Below are positions 18,252-26,720 of a stretch of 64,000 bases of DNA, in pieces. Below the pieces are notes generated by a model. It saw nothing but the letters and a program-made list of their open reading frames with translations. It had not been told where the DNA came from and made no database searches. This DNA comes from Gemmatimonadota bacterium (GTDB taxonomy: Bacteria; Gemmatimonadota; Gemmatimonadetes; Gemmatimonadales; Gemmatimonadaceae): contig JAIOPJ010000021.1 in NCBI GenBank assembly GCA_021413975.1, forward strand, positions 1 through 64,000. The letters are read 5' to 3'. The translations under genes and the position numbers were made by a program. Positions within the stretch are counted from its first letter, which is position 1, and every line of letters starts with the position of its first letter.

Positions 18252-19801
18252 CAGTGCGCTCCCGCCGTGGCGCCCGCGACGAGCCCGCCGCGGAGACCGA
18301 TGGTGTCGTAGGAGAGACCGGTGAAGGCCGGTTCGGACTTCGCCAGCGCCGTGAAGATCGTCGACGGGAGGTGCATGTCGTCGCTAGGGACCCCGAGCGC
18401 GGTCGCGAGGTCGGCGAGCGCGTACCAGCTCGGCCGCGCGAGACCGGGTGCCGTCTTGGCCTGCAGGAACCGCTGCACGCGGCCGCGCAGGTTGGTGAAG
18501 GTGCCTTCCTCCTCCGCGACGTTCGCGATCGGCAGCACGACGGCGGGGGTGATCCCGTCGACGAGGGTCGTACCGATCACGATGATCGCGCTGGCCTTCT
18601 TCGCTGCGCTCAGGTCGAGGCCCCCAAGCGACTCGTCCGCGAGCACGAGGACGTCACCGTCCTTGAGCCCCGCGAGCGGATCGGCGTCGTTGCGCTTGAA
18701 ACCGAGCAGTTCGGCGCCGCGCACGTTCGGCGCACGGTCGGCACGCAGCGAGAGGTCCTTCACTCCCGGGAGCGGCGCCTCAGGGCCCGTCGCACAGCGG
18801 AACACCCCTTCACCGCCCGTCTGCTTCACGATCCGCTTGAGCAGGAACAGCGCCTCATTCGAGAGCCGGGGACTCGCCACGACATACGCGCGTTTCCCCT
18901 TCATCCTTCCGCCTACTTCCTGAATCGCTATGTCCCAGTCCACCGGCGAGAGCACGTCGTGCAGCCGGATCTTGGGGACCTCGGCGCGGTCGGGGCGGTT
19001 CATCCAGCGATAGTCGAGCCGGCCGGCGTCGCAGAGGTAGAAGTGGTTCACGTCCTCGTTGGACCGGGGCTTCATGCGCACGACCACGTTGTCGCGCGTC
19101 TCGAGGACGTTGTTGCACCCCTGCGAGCAGCCGGTGCAGACCGACGCAGTGCGGTCGAGCTCCCAGGCGCGCGCCTTGTTGAGGAAGTCCTTGGAGACGA
19201 GCGCACCCACCGGGCAGAGGTCGATCACGTTCGCGGCCCAGGGCTGCGTGAGATCGGCGTCGGGCGCCTTGCCGATCGTCGCACGGTCACCGCGCTCGGA
19301 GACGCAGAGCACGGCATCCTCGTGCACGTCCTCCATGAAGCGGACGCAGCGTGTGCAGAGGATGCAGCGGTTGGTGACGTACAGGACGTCGCCCCCGAAA
19401 TCCTCGACCGGGTTGAAGCGCTTGGGCTCGTGGTACCGCGAGTCGGCGCGCCCTTCCTGGAAGGTGTAGTCCTGCAGCTCGCACTCCCCGGCCGGGTCGC
19501 AGAGCGGGCAGTCGAGCGGATGATTGATCAGCAGCAGCTCGAGCACGCCCTTGCGGGCCTCGAGCGCCTTCTCGGAGTAGACGTGCACCACCTGCCCCTC
19601 GCCGACGGTGGTCGCGCAGCTCGGCGCGAGCTTCGGCGCCTTCTCGACTTCCACGAGGCACATGCGGCAAACGCCGGCCACGGGGAGGCCGGGGTGGTAG
19701 CAGTAGTGCGGCACGAGCACGCCGGCGGTCTTCGCGGCCTCGAGGATCGTGGTTCCCTCGGGCACGCTGACGGCGCGACCTTCAATGGTGAGGTTCACCA
19801 T
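18251..19801 (-). CDS. nuoG: NADH:quinone oxidoreductase subunit G (short form)
   Basis: Iron-sulfur subunit of the peripheral arm. From ATG 19801 the protein is 516 residues. It has the 2Fe-2S domain (CYHPGLPVAGVCRMC), the His/Cys cluster HPLDCPLCDPAGEC, the 4Fe-4S set CILCTRC with a later DLCPVGAL, and CTGCSQGC like cluster N7. The C-terminal molybdopterin-oxidoreductase-like half is shortened compared with E. coli NuoG (about 900 residues). ATG 19825, directly after the nuoF stop, is an alternative start adding eight residues; 19801 is preferred because the ferredoxin fold begins MVNLTIEGR and a GGTGGG motif precedes it. Confidence 0.94.
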   Translation of the reverse strand: MVNLTIEGRAVSVPEGTTILEAAKTAGVLVPHYCYHPGLPVAGVCRMCLVEVEKAPKLAPSCATTVGEGQVVHVYSEKALEARKGVLELLLINHPLDCPLCDPAGECELQDYTFQEGRADSRYHEPKRFNPVEDFGGDVLYVTNRCILCTRCVRFMEDVHEDAVLCVSERGDRATIGKAPDADLTQPWAANVIDLCPVGALVSKDFLNKARAWELDRTASVCTGCSQGCNNVLETRDNVVVRMKPRSNEDVNHFYLCDAGRLDYRWMNRPDRAEVPKIRLHDVLSPVDWDIAIQEVGGRMKGKRAYVVASPRLSNEALFLLKRIVKQTGGEGVFRCATGPEAPLPGVKDLSLRADRAPNVRGAELLGFKRNDADPLAGLKDGDVLVLADESLGGLDLSAAKKASAIIVIGTTLVDGITPAVVLPIANVAEEEGTFTNLRGRVQRFLQAKTAPGLARPSWYALADLATALGVPSDDMHLPSTIFTALAKSEPAFTGLSYDTIGLRGGLVAGATAGAH

Positions 19802-19825
19802 CTTCCCACCTTCATCCTTCATCAT

Positions 19826-21139
19826 TCATCGCGCTCCCACCGCAACTGTGGATGACCGCCGCCCCTTAATTAGTGCCTCGAATTCCCCGCGGAACTTGTT
19901 AATGCCGCTCACCACCGGAGCCCCGCACGAGTCGCTGAGCACGCAGATCGTCTTGCCGGTCATCGACTCCGAGAGCTCGAAGATGGTGTCGAGGTCCTCG
20001 TACGTGCCCTGCCCCGCGACGATCCGCTCGAGGATCTTGGTCATCCAGGCGGTGCCCTCGCGGCACTGCGTGCACTGGGCGCAGCTCTCGTGCGCGTAGA
20101 AGCGCGCGATGCGGGCCAGCTGCCGCGGCATGGACTGCGCGTCGTCGAAGATGATCACGCCGCCGGAGCCCAGCATCGTGCCCTGCTCCACGAAGCCCTC
20201 GTAATCCATCTTGATCGCTTCGGCCTCCTCGATGGTGATCGTCGGAACCGACGACCCACCGGGGATGAGCGCCTTGAACTTGCGGCCGGGGAGCGGGCCA
20301 CCGCAGAGATCGTACAGGAACTCCTTGAAGGAGAAGCCCATCACGACCTCGTAGTTCCCCGGCTTGGCGACGTTGCCGCAGACCGAGAAGAGCTTGCTGC
20401 CGCTGCTCTTGGGGCTCGAGAGCGACATCGCCTTGTACCACTCGGCGCCGTTGTTCAGGATGTGCGGCACCGCGGCCAGCGTCTCGACGTTGTTGATCGT
20501 CGTCGGCTTGCCGAAGAGGCCCGAGACCGCCGGGAAGGGCGGCTTGATGCGCGGGTTGCCGCGCTTCCCCTCGAGCGAGTTCATCAGGGCAGTCTCCTCG
20601 CCGCAGATGTACGCGCCCGCGCCCTTGTGCACCCAGATGTCGATGTTCTTGCCGGATCCCATGGCATTCTTGCCGATGATCCCGGCGGCCCGCGCCTCGG
20701 CGAGCGCCTTCTCCATCACGTTGATCGGCTCGGTGAACTCGCCGCGGATGTAGATGTACGCCGTCTCGGCCCCGATCGCGTACGCGCCCACCGCGCATCC
20801 CTCGATGAGGGCGTGCGGGGTCCAGCGCATGATCTCGCGGTCCTTGAAGGTCCCCGGCTCCGACTCGTCGGCGTTGCAGCAGAGATAGTGCTCCTTGCCG
20901 TCGCCGATCTTCATGAACGACCACTTGAGCCCCGTCGGGAACCCCGCGCCGCCGCGACCGCGCAGGCCCGAGGCCTTCACGATGTCGACGATGGCCGTCG
21001 GTTCCATGTGGAGGGCCTGCGCGAGCGCCTTGTAGCCGCCGCGAGCCTTCCAGCCGTCCAGAGTCCGCGCTTCGGGGTCGCCGAAGTGCTTGCTCAGGAC
21101 CGGCGTTTCACGGGGGTGGGACTTATGGGGGTAGCCCAT
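19826..21139 (-). CDS. nuoF: NADH:quinone oxidoreductase subunit F
   Basis: NADH-binding flavoprotein subunit of complex I. The 437-residue protein has the FMN/NADH loop GRGGAGFPTGLKW (about residues 58-70), the ESEPGTFKDRE region, and the C-terminal 4Fe-4S motif SCAQCTQCREGT for cluster N3. Length and layout are normal. Upstream of its ATG there is a 187-base gap to nuoE that contains palindromic repeat copy 2, unusual inside an otherwise overlapping operon. No clear ribosome binding site precedes the ATG. Confidence 0.97.
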   Translation of the reverse strand: MGYPHKSHPRETPVLSKHFGDPEARTLDGWKARGGYKALAQALHMEPTAIVDIVKASGLRGRGGAGFPTGLKWSFMKIGDGKEHYLCCNADESEPGTFKDREIMRWTPHALIEGCAVGAYAIGAETAYIYIRGEFTEPINVMEKALAEARAAGIIGKNAMGSGKNIDIWVHKGAGAYICGEETALMNSLEGKRGNPRIKPPFPAVSGLFGKPTTINNVETLAAVPHILNNGAEWYKAMSLSSPKSSGSKLFSVCGNVAKPGNYEVVMGFSFKEFLYDLCGGPLPGRKFKALIPGGSSVPTITIEEAEAIKMDYEGFVEQGTMLGSGGVIIFDDAQSMPRQLARIARFYAHESCAQCTQCREGTAWMTKILERIVAGQGTYEDLDTIFELSESMTGKTICVLSDSCGAPVVSGINKFRGEFEALIKGRRSSTVAVGAR

Positions 21140-21201
21140 GCATTCGCTCTTGGAGGAAAAACAGTGTTGGGTACTGAGCCGATTTCACCTGCAACTGCAT
21201 T

Positions 21202-21313
21202 CACCACCGAGGCACCGAGGACACCGAGAACTTCAACTGATCGGGAAACCGCAGTTGCTGTAGCCGTTACCCCAGCAGTAGCAGTTCCCGGTGTCCTCGG
21301 TGCCTCGGTGGTG
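21202..21313. repeat. Palindromic repeat, copy 2, inside the nuo operon
   Basis: Arms 21202-21231 and 21284-21313 are inverted and match 29 of 30 bases, with the same CACCACCGAGGCACCGAGG core as copies 1 and 3. The spacer is about 52 bases. It lies between nuoE and nuoF, the only sizeable gap in the nuo operon. A transcript across it would fold into a long hairpin, which could lower or process the downstream nuoF-N message. Confidence 0.85.
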
Positions 21314-21326
21314 CCAGCCGTTGCCC

Positions 21327-21872
21327 TTACTTCAATCCAGCAAGAATCCCCGGCACCTTCTCCGGAGTCACAGATTCGACATAGTCCTCATTGATCTGCA
21401 CCGGCGTCGCGAACCCGCACGCACCGAGGCACTCGACTTCGATCACCGTGTACTTCCCATCAGGAGAAGTCAGCCCGAGCTCCTTGCACCCGGTATGCTC
21501 GAGGAACGCCTTCACCACATCATCCGCCCCCGCACACAGGCAAGGCGACGTCGTGCACACCTGGATGAAGTGCTTCCCCACCGGATGCTGGTGGTACATG
21601 GTGTAGAACGTCACCACGCCCTTCACGTAGGCGGCGGTGCACCCGAGCTGGTCGCCGACCTCACGCATGGCGTCCTCGCTGATCCACCCGCGCTCCTGCT
21701 GCACCATCCAGAGCGCAGGCAGCAACGCCGCACGCTTGTCGGGATAGCGGGAGATGATGTCCTTCAGTTCCTTGAGGCGCGCCGAACCGTCGGTGAAGAC
21801 CGGGACATAGGGCACGTGGTGCGCGTGGGCCCCGCCGTGCGCCTGCGCGGGGGCCGAGGGTCCGTGGCTCAT
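21327..21872 (-). CDS. nuoE: NADH:quinone oxidoreductase subunit E
   Basis: Thioredoxin-like 2Fe-2S subunit that pairs with NuoF in the NADH module. The 181-residue protein carries the cluster ligands in CTTSPCLCAG and CLGACG. The N-terminus has an extra His/Ala/Gly-rich tail of about 20 residues ahead of the conserved helical part. ATG 21872 overlaps the nuoD stop by four bases, so the genes are coupled. Confidence 0.96.
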   Translation of the reverse strand: MSHGPSAPAQAHGGAHAHHVPYVPVFTDGSARLKELKDIISRYPDKRAALLPALWMVQQERGWISEDAMREVGDQLGCTAAYVKGVVTFYTMYHQHPVGKHFIQVCTTSPCLCAGADDVVKAFLEHTGCKELGLTSPDGKYTVIEVECLGACGFATPVQINEDYVESVTPEKVPGILAGLK

Positions 21873-23095
21873 CGGTCGATCTCTCCCATGACGATGTCGA
21901 TGGACGCGTTGATCGCGATGACGTCCGAGAGGAGGTGCCCCTCGACCATCTTCGGGATCGCCGAGAGGTTCACATAGCTCGGCGGCCGGATGCGCCAGCG
22001 CACCGGCTTGGACGTTCCGTCGGACACGAAGTAGTAGCCCTTCTCGCCCTTGGGGCTCTCGATCGGCACGTACACCTCGCCGATCGGGGGCCGCGGGCCT
22101 TCCATGACGAGCTTGAAGTGATGGATCATCGATTCCATCTCGCTCGTCGCCTTGTGCTTGGGCGGCAGGATCACGCGCGGATCGTCGACGTTCACCGGAC
22201 CGTCGGGGAGGCGCTTGAGCGCCTGCTCCAGGATCCGCACCGACTGCCGCAGCTCCTCGGTGCGCACGAGATAGCGATCGTAGACGTCACCGTTGGTGCC
22301 GACCGGGACCTCGAAGTCGTAGGTCTCGTAGTCGAGGTACGGGAAGTCCTTCCGCACGTCATAGTCCACGCCCGAGGCGCGGAGCATCGGACCGGAGAGA
22401 CCGTAGTTGAGCGCCTCCTGCGGCGACATGACGCCGAGCCCGACCGTGCGGCCGACCCAGATCGCGTTGCGCGTGAGCATGCGATCGCATTCGTCGAGCG
22501 TCTTGGGAAAGCGGTCGAGGAAGCCACGCAGGCCCTCCACCCATCCCTCGGGCACGTCGGCGATCATGCCGCCCACGCGGGTGCCGCTCGTCGTGAGGCG
22601 CGCGCCCGTCCAGCCCTCGAGCAGCTTGTAGACGTTCTCGCGCTCCTGGAAGCTCCAGAGGAAGGGCGTGAACGCGCCGATGTCGATGCAGGTCGTGCCC
22701 ATCCAGACCAGGTGCGAGATGATGCGCGACAGTTCCATCGCGATCACGCGCAGCACCGTGCAGCGCTCGGTGATCTCGATCCCGAAGAGCCGCTCGGCGC
22801 CGAGCACGAAGGCGACGTTGTTGCCCATCGAGTTGAGATAATCCTCGCGGTCGGTCCACGGGATGATCTGGTTGTACTGGCGGTACTCGCCGATCTTCTC
22901 GAAGCCGCAGTGCAGGTAGCCCACGTGCGGGATGCAGCGGACGACGGTCTCGCCGTCGAGCTCGAGCACCAGCCGGAGCACGCCGTGCGTCGCCGGGTGC
23001 TGCGGGCCGATGTTGATCAGCATGTTCTCGCCGGCCATCTCGGGCTCGAGGCCCTGGTGCGAGATGGCGACTTCGACGGTGCGGGTGGCGGTCAT
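21869..23095 (-). CDS. nuoD: NADH:quinone oxidoreductase subunit D
   Basis: Hydrogenase-like 49-kDa subunit forming the quinone pocket with NuoB. The 408-residue protein has the signature GPQHPATHGVLR (about residues 29-40) with the quinone-binding histidine, and ends in VMGEIDR as in family members. nuoC and nuoD are separate genes here, not fused as in E. coli. It lies 3 bases after the nuoC stop and overlaps nuoE. Confidence 0.97.
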   Translation of the reverse strand: MTATRTVEVAISHQGLEPEMAGENMLINIGPQHPATHGVLRLVLELDGETVVRCIPHVGYLHCGFEKIGEYRQYNQIIPWTDREDYLNSMGNNVAFVLGAERLFGIEITERCTVLRVIAMELSRIISHLVWMGTTCIDIGAFTPFLWSFQERENVYKLLEGWTGARLTTSGTRVGGMIADVPEGWVEGLRGFLDRFPKTLDECDRMLTRNAIWVGRTVGLGVMSPQEALNYGLSGPMLRASGVDYDVRKDFPYLDYETYDFEVPVGTNGDVYDRYLVRTEELRQSVRILEQALKRLPDGPVNVDDPRVILPPKHKATSEMESMIHHFKLVMEGPRPPIGEVYVPIESPKGEKGYYFVSDGTSKPVRWRIRPPSYVNLSAIPKMVEGHLLSDVIAINASIDIVMGEIDR

Positions 23096-23098
23096 GGG

Positions 23099-23824
23099 CT
23101 ATTCCCCCACCTTCTCGCCACCGGCGAGCCGCTTGCGCATGTCGAGCGGGAGGTCGCCGTAGGCGTCGGCGATCGAGATCTCTTCCATGGAATAGCGCGC
23201 CTCGGGGTCGGCCGCGAGCGCGTTCTTGAGCTGCTCGGAGCGCGAGAAACGACCGCGCATGGGGAAATCCTTGCGGAGCGGGAATCCTTCCTTGAAGTCC
23301 TCCCAGAGGAGGATGCGCCGCAGGTCGGGGTGTCCGGCGAACTTGATGCCGAACATGTCATAGCACTCGCGCTCGAGCCAATCGGCGCCCTTCCATACTG
23401 GCCAGACGCTCGGCACTTCGAGCGGGGTCTTGCCGTCCTTGGGGATCTCGCACTTGATGCGGAGGAAGCGGCGGAACTTGATCGAGCGGATATGCCAGAC
23501 CACTTCGATCGGCCGCACATGGTCGCGGTACTCGACCGCGGTGACGTCGGAGAGGTACTCGTAGCTCTGCGTCGGGTCGGACTGGAGCCAGGCGCAGACC
23601 TCGGCGACCTTGGTGCGCTCCACGAAGACCGTGGTGTCGCCCCACATCACCTCGTGGCGACCGATCACGCTGCCGAACTTGGCGCGGAGTGCCTCGACCG
23701 ACGGATTCGCGGCGCCACCCTTGTGCGGCACCTTCTTGGGCGTCGCCGGGCGATCACCGGGCTGACCGGCATTCACGATCGCGAACGCAGGCGCGGCCGG
23801 GTCCTTCCGTACGGGGGAACTCAC
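23099..23824 (-). CDS. nuoC: NADH:quinone oxidoreductase subunit C
   Basis: 30-kDa subunit of the peripheral arm of complex I. A GTG at 23824 overlaps the nuoB stop (GTGA) and gives 241 residues. The C-terminal signature [10 protein letters not shown]...HPDLRRILL is present near residues 155-180, followed by FPLRKDFP. About 40 N-terminal residues rich in Pro, Ala and Lys precede the conserved fold. A longer open frame upstream overlaps nuoB and has no conservation, so it was not used. Confidence 0.95.
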   Translation of the reverse strand: MSSPVRKDPAAPAFAIVNAGQPGDRPATPKKVPHKGGAANPSVEALRAKFGSVIGRHEVMWGDTTVFVERTKVAEVCAWLQSDPTQSYEYLSDVTAVEYRDHVRPIEVVWHIRSIKFRRFLRIKCEIPKDGKTPLEVPSVWPVWKGADWLERECYDMFGIKFAGHPDLRRILLWEDFKEGFPLRKDFPMRGRFSRSEQLKNALAADPEARYSMEEISIADAYGDLPLDMRKRLAGGEKVGE

Positions 23825-24465
23825 GGGGCCGACCGGGTCTGGTGGACCGAGTTGCCGAACGGCTCCGAGAGCTCGTCGATGCGGCTGGGCGGGATGTAGA
23901 GCTGCGAGGTGGGATCGGGGGTCATCTCGTCGCGGATCGCCGTGTTGGACATGCGCTCGTCCATGATCTTCCGCTGCAGCATCATGATGCCGTAGATCAG
24001 GCCTTCGGGGCGCGGCGGGCAGCCGGGCACGTAGACGTCCACGGGGATGATCGTGTCGATGCCCTGCACCACCGCGTAGGAGTCGAACATCCCGCCGGTG
24101 GAGGCGCAGGCCCCCATGGAGATGACCCACTTGGGTTGCGGCATCTGCTGGTAGATGCGCCGGATGACGGGCGCGAGCTTGAACGGGACGCGGCCGGCGC
24201 AGATCAGGACGTCCGCCTGGCGGGGCGAGAAGCTCATGCGCTCCATGCCGAAGCGCGCCAGGTCGAAGTGCGAGGCGGCCGACGCCATGAACTCGATCGC
24301 GCAGCAGGCGGTGCCGAAGGGCATCGGCCAGAGGGAGTTGGCGCGCCCCCAGTTCACCAGGAAGTCGAGGCGGGTGGTGACCCACCCTTCCTGCGCCACC
24401 GGGTTGAACGAGACGGCCTTGGACCCCGTCTGGACGCTCTGGTCGGGGCGGGTGATCAATCCCAT
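23821..24465 (-). CDS. nuoB: NADH:quinone oxidoreductase subunit B
   Basis: Holds cluster N2, the last iron-sulfur centre before quinone. The 214-residue protein contains the vicinal cysteines in [15 protein letters not shown] and [11 protein letters not shown], the four ligands of N2. ATG 24465 is used because the conserved N-terminus MGLITRPD begins there; it overlaps the end of nuoA by ten bases. The C-terminus has a short extra tail past the conserved core. Confidence 0.97.
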   Translation of the reverse strand: MGLITRPDQSVQTGSKAVSFNPVAQEGWVTTRLDFLVNWGRANSLWPMPFGTACCAIEFMASAASHFDLARFGMERMSFSPRQADVLICAGRVPFKLAPVIRRIYQQMPQPKWVISMGACASTGGMFDSYAVVQGIDTIIPVDVYVPGCPPRPEGLIYGIMMLQRKIMDERMSNTAIRDEMTPDPTSQLYIPPSRIDELSEPFGNSVHQTRSAP

Positions 24466-24860
24466 TGCAGGGCTCCCTTCTTCCATACGTAGAGGTAGCC
24501 GGCCAGCAGGATGATCATGAAGACGATCATCTCCCCGAGGCCGAAGAACGAGATGCTGCCGGTGGGGCAGGCGCCGCCCACGAGGGGCACGCTGCACGAG
24601 AGCTGCCGGTAGTAGGCGCCCCAGGGGATCATGAAGACCGTTTCGATGTCGAACACGATGAAGAGCATCGCGACCATGTAGAACTTGATCGAGAAGCGTT
24701 CGCGCGCGTCGCCGAGGACGGGCATGCCCGACTCGTAGGGCTGCTGCTTGACGGGGGTCGGCCGGGAGCGCGTGATGAGGTGCGCGAGCCCGAGGATGAC
24801 GACCGCGTTGACGGCTACGAAGCCGACGAGCAGGAGGACGGGGAGGTACGTCCGTTCCAT
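24456..24860 (-). CDS. nuoA: NADH:quinone oxidoreductase subunit A
   Basis: First gene of the complex I operon; small membrane subunit with three helices. The 134-residue protein has the family motif YESGMPVLG and the stretch [20 protein letters not shown] 24860 is the only start that gives the usual N-terminus; the longer frame extends into non-coding sequence. No clear ribosome binding site is visible. An 18-bp palindrome lies 26 bases upstream. The gene diverges from dcd across a 172-base spacer. Confidence 0.96.
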   Translation of the reverse strand: MERTYLPVLLLVGFVAVNAVVILGLAHLITRSRPTPVKQQPYESGMPVLGDARERFSIKFYMVAMLFIVFDIETVFMIPWGAYYRQLSCSVPLVGGACPTGSISFFGLGEMIVFMIILLAGYLYVWKKGALQWD

Positions 24861-24885
24861 AGATTGGGGAGGCCGGAGCGGGGGT

Positions 24886-24903
24886 TCGTGAAATATTTCA
24901 CGA
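24886..24903. promoter_or_regulatory. CRP/FNR-like 18-bp palindrome before nuoA
   Basis: Perfect palindrome TCGTGAAATATTTCACGA, an A/T-rich island in GC-rich DNA between divergent nuoA and dcd. The core GTGA-N6-TCAC has the spacing of CRP-family operators. The centre is about 34 bases upstream of the nuoA ATG, a position fitting a regulator near the transcription start. The regulator is unknown; the assignment is by pattern only. Confidence 0.6.
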
Positions 24904-25032
24904 GCTTCTGACTTTCGGGTGGGAAAGTAGCCGGATGCGTGGGTCGAAGCAACGGCACCGCATTGACTGGGGCCCCGCACCCGGGCAGGTTTGCCCTGCC
25001 CCCCCACACCTCACGCCTCACACCCCCCGTCC

Positions 25033-25587
25033 GTGTCAATCAAGAACGACCGCTGGATCACCGAGATGGCCACCAAGCACGGCATGATCGAGCCGTTCGA
25101 ATCGTCGCAGCAGCGGGAGGGGGTCGTTTCGTACGGCGTCTCCGCTTACGGCTACGACATGCGGGTGGCGCCGGAGTACAAGATCTTCACGAATGTGCTG
25201 TCGTCGATCGTGGATCCCAAGCACTTCGATCCGAAGTCGTTCGTGGAGTTCGAGGGGCCGGTGTGCATCGTGCCGCCGAACTCGTTCGCGCTTGCCAGGT
25301 CGATCGAGTACTTCCGGATCCCGCGGAATGTCATGACGATCACCGTGGGCAAGTCGACGTATGCGCGGTGCGGGATCATCACGAACGTGACGCCGTTCGA
25401 GCCGGAGTGGGAAGGGTTCGTGACGTTGGAGATCTCGAATACCACTCCTCTGCCGGCGAAGATCTATTCGAATGAAGGGATCGCGCAGGTGTTGTTCTTT
25501 GAAGGGGATGAGGGGCCGCTCGTGAGCTATAAGGACAAGAAGGGGAAGTATCAGGGGCAGGTCGGGGTAACGTTGCCGCGGATCTGA
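25033..25587 (+). CDS. dcd: dCTP deaminase
   Basis: Converts dCTP to dUTP for thymidylate synthesis. The 184-residue protein starts at GTG 25033 (VSIKNDRWI). It shows the family core with [10 protein letters not shown] and the catalytic-glutamate segment [13 protein letters not shown], followed by [14 protein letters not shown]. The size is that of standard bacterial Dcd. Whether it also hydrolyses dUTP cannot be decided by eye. It is divergent from the nuo operon and marks the last core gene before the accessory island. Confidence 0.94.
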   Translation: MSIKNDRWITEMATKHGMIEPFESSQQREGVVSYGVSAYGYDMRVAPEYKIFTNVLSSIVDPKHFDPKSFVEFEGPVCIVPPNSFALARSIEYFRIPRNVMTITVGKSTYARCGIITNVTPFEPEWEGFVTLEISNTTPLPAKIYSNEGIAQVLFFEGDEGPLVSYKDKKGKYQGQVGVTLPRI

Positions 25588-26095
25588 AAGCCCGATTCAG
25601 AGGCACGAGCGCGACCGCGCCGCAGCCGGCGCAGCTTGTAGAGCGCGATTCGCATGAGAGGGCCTATTCGACGTCCCCATTCTCAGGGCTCCGCCTACTC
25701 AGAGGAGTGCAAACCCTCAGCCCTCCAGCGTCTCCTCCCCCGTCGGGGCCGCCGCACGGAGCAAAGTGCGACGCGCAGCCGCACTCGCGACGCGAATAGC
25801 GGGTGCTCCGTCGTCTCCACGTGCTGGTGCCATCCGGAAGCCGCGTGCCGCTGGGCGACGTTCCTCGCTCGCCAGATCGCCGTGCACTGATTCGAAAGCA
25901 CTAGCTCGGCGGCTCGTCCCACCAGCCCGCGATCGAGCTGGGCCCAGGCTCGTCCCGCTACTTCGCAGCGGGTTGCGCGTTCCTGGTCCGCGAGCACTAT
26001 TTGCGTATCAACCCTTGTCCGCTGAGCAGTTAGGCATCATCCGCAGGCCCGAAGATCGGGCTCGACGCGGTTGAAACCGATTTCAGGGAGCGCAA
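25588..26095. other. Gene-poor left edge of accessory island
   Basis: About 500 bases with no gene I can support. Short open frames exist on both strands but lack ribosome binding sites and recognisable sequence. There is an 8-bp inverted repeat (ACGGAGCA near 25754 and TGCTCCGT near 25803) with smaller internal repeats, so the region may form secondary structure. It separates dcd from genes with lower GC content and probably contains the left junction of the island. Confidence 0.5.
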
Positions 26096-26554
26096 GTGCC
26101 AATCTTGTATTATTGGAAGCGCGAGCAGTTCACTTCCGACAATGCGGAGCCGCCAAGGGATGCTGACCTCGTGCTCTCGCAGGATTCGGCGAGACTGGTG
26201 CACGCCGATGGCCAGCGCATGTGGATAGTGAGTTGCGACTTCAATGGCAAGTACGTGCTTGTCGCGCAGCTGACGATCGATCGTTCAGAGGAACGTGGGA
26301 ATCCTCTAGGGCGGTACACTGTTATTCCGAGAGCGGGTTCGACGCGCAGATATCGACTCGTGAATCCGACCCCTGATGTGGAATCGGTGATTCGGCAACT
26401 AAGCTTCCAGCCGACCGCAAAGACCCTTGGTCATGTATTTGAAGGCGAGGCTGCTGTGCGCGAGCTGAATCGCGCGGACGATCAACTACTGGATGCCTTC
26501 GCGAATGGACTGAAGCCGGCAACGTCGTCGCTTCCGTGGCGACTGGACCGCTAG
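26096..26554 (+). CDS. Hypothetical protein, 152 residues
   Basis: I do not recognise this family. The gene starts with GTG preceded by GGGAG at six bases, a good ribosome binding site, which supports it being real. The protein is soluble and of mixed composition. The N-terminal half (a Trp/Ile/Val-rich strand pattern around MWIVSCDF and KYVLVAQLTI) could be a small beta-barrel; similarity to PUA/EVE-type folds is only an impression. It is followed on the same strand by the DUF6615-like gene after 166 bases. Third codon positions are less GC-rich than in flanking core genes, suggesting transfer. Confidence 0.6.
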   Translation: MPILYYWKREQFTSDNAEPPRDADLVLSQDSARLVHADGQRMWIVSCDFNGKYVLVAQLTIDRSEERGNPLGRYTVIPRAGSTRRYRLVNPTPDVESVIRQLSFQPTAKTLGHVFEGEAAVRELNRADDQLLDAFANGLKPATSSLPWRLDR

Positions 26555-26720
26555 TGCTGCATCGGAGCCGCCTCCGCCCATCGTCGGATGTTGATCGATG
26601 GCGGTGAGTAGTGGCGCCATGGCCACCGAACTCGCAGCACCGCAAGACTACTAGACAGACGTGCGCCCTCATGCCAGGCGAACGGGCACCGCGCAACCCG
26701 ACACTTGACATCCTGACTTA

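Noticed and set aside
11750-18311. Several very long plus-strand open frames opposite the nuo genes
   Set aside because: They are antisense shadows caused by GC-rich codons: the translations are Arg/Asp/His-rich and unconserved, and the minus-strand frames encode clear complex I subunits.
26029-26035. GTTAGGC, the core of an integron attC site, near the start of the island
   Set aside because: No complementary RYYYAAC partner or folding partner was found within the expected distance upstream, and no integrase or cassette pattern is present.
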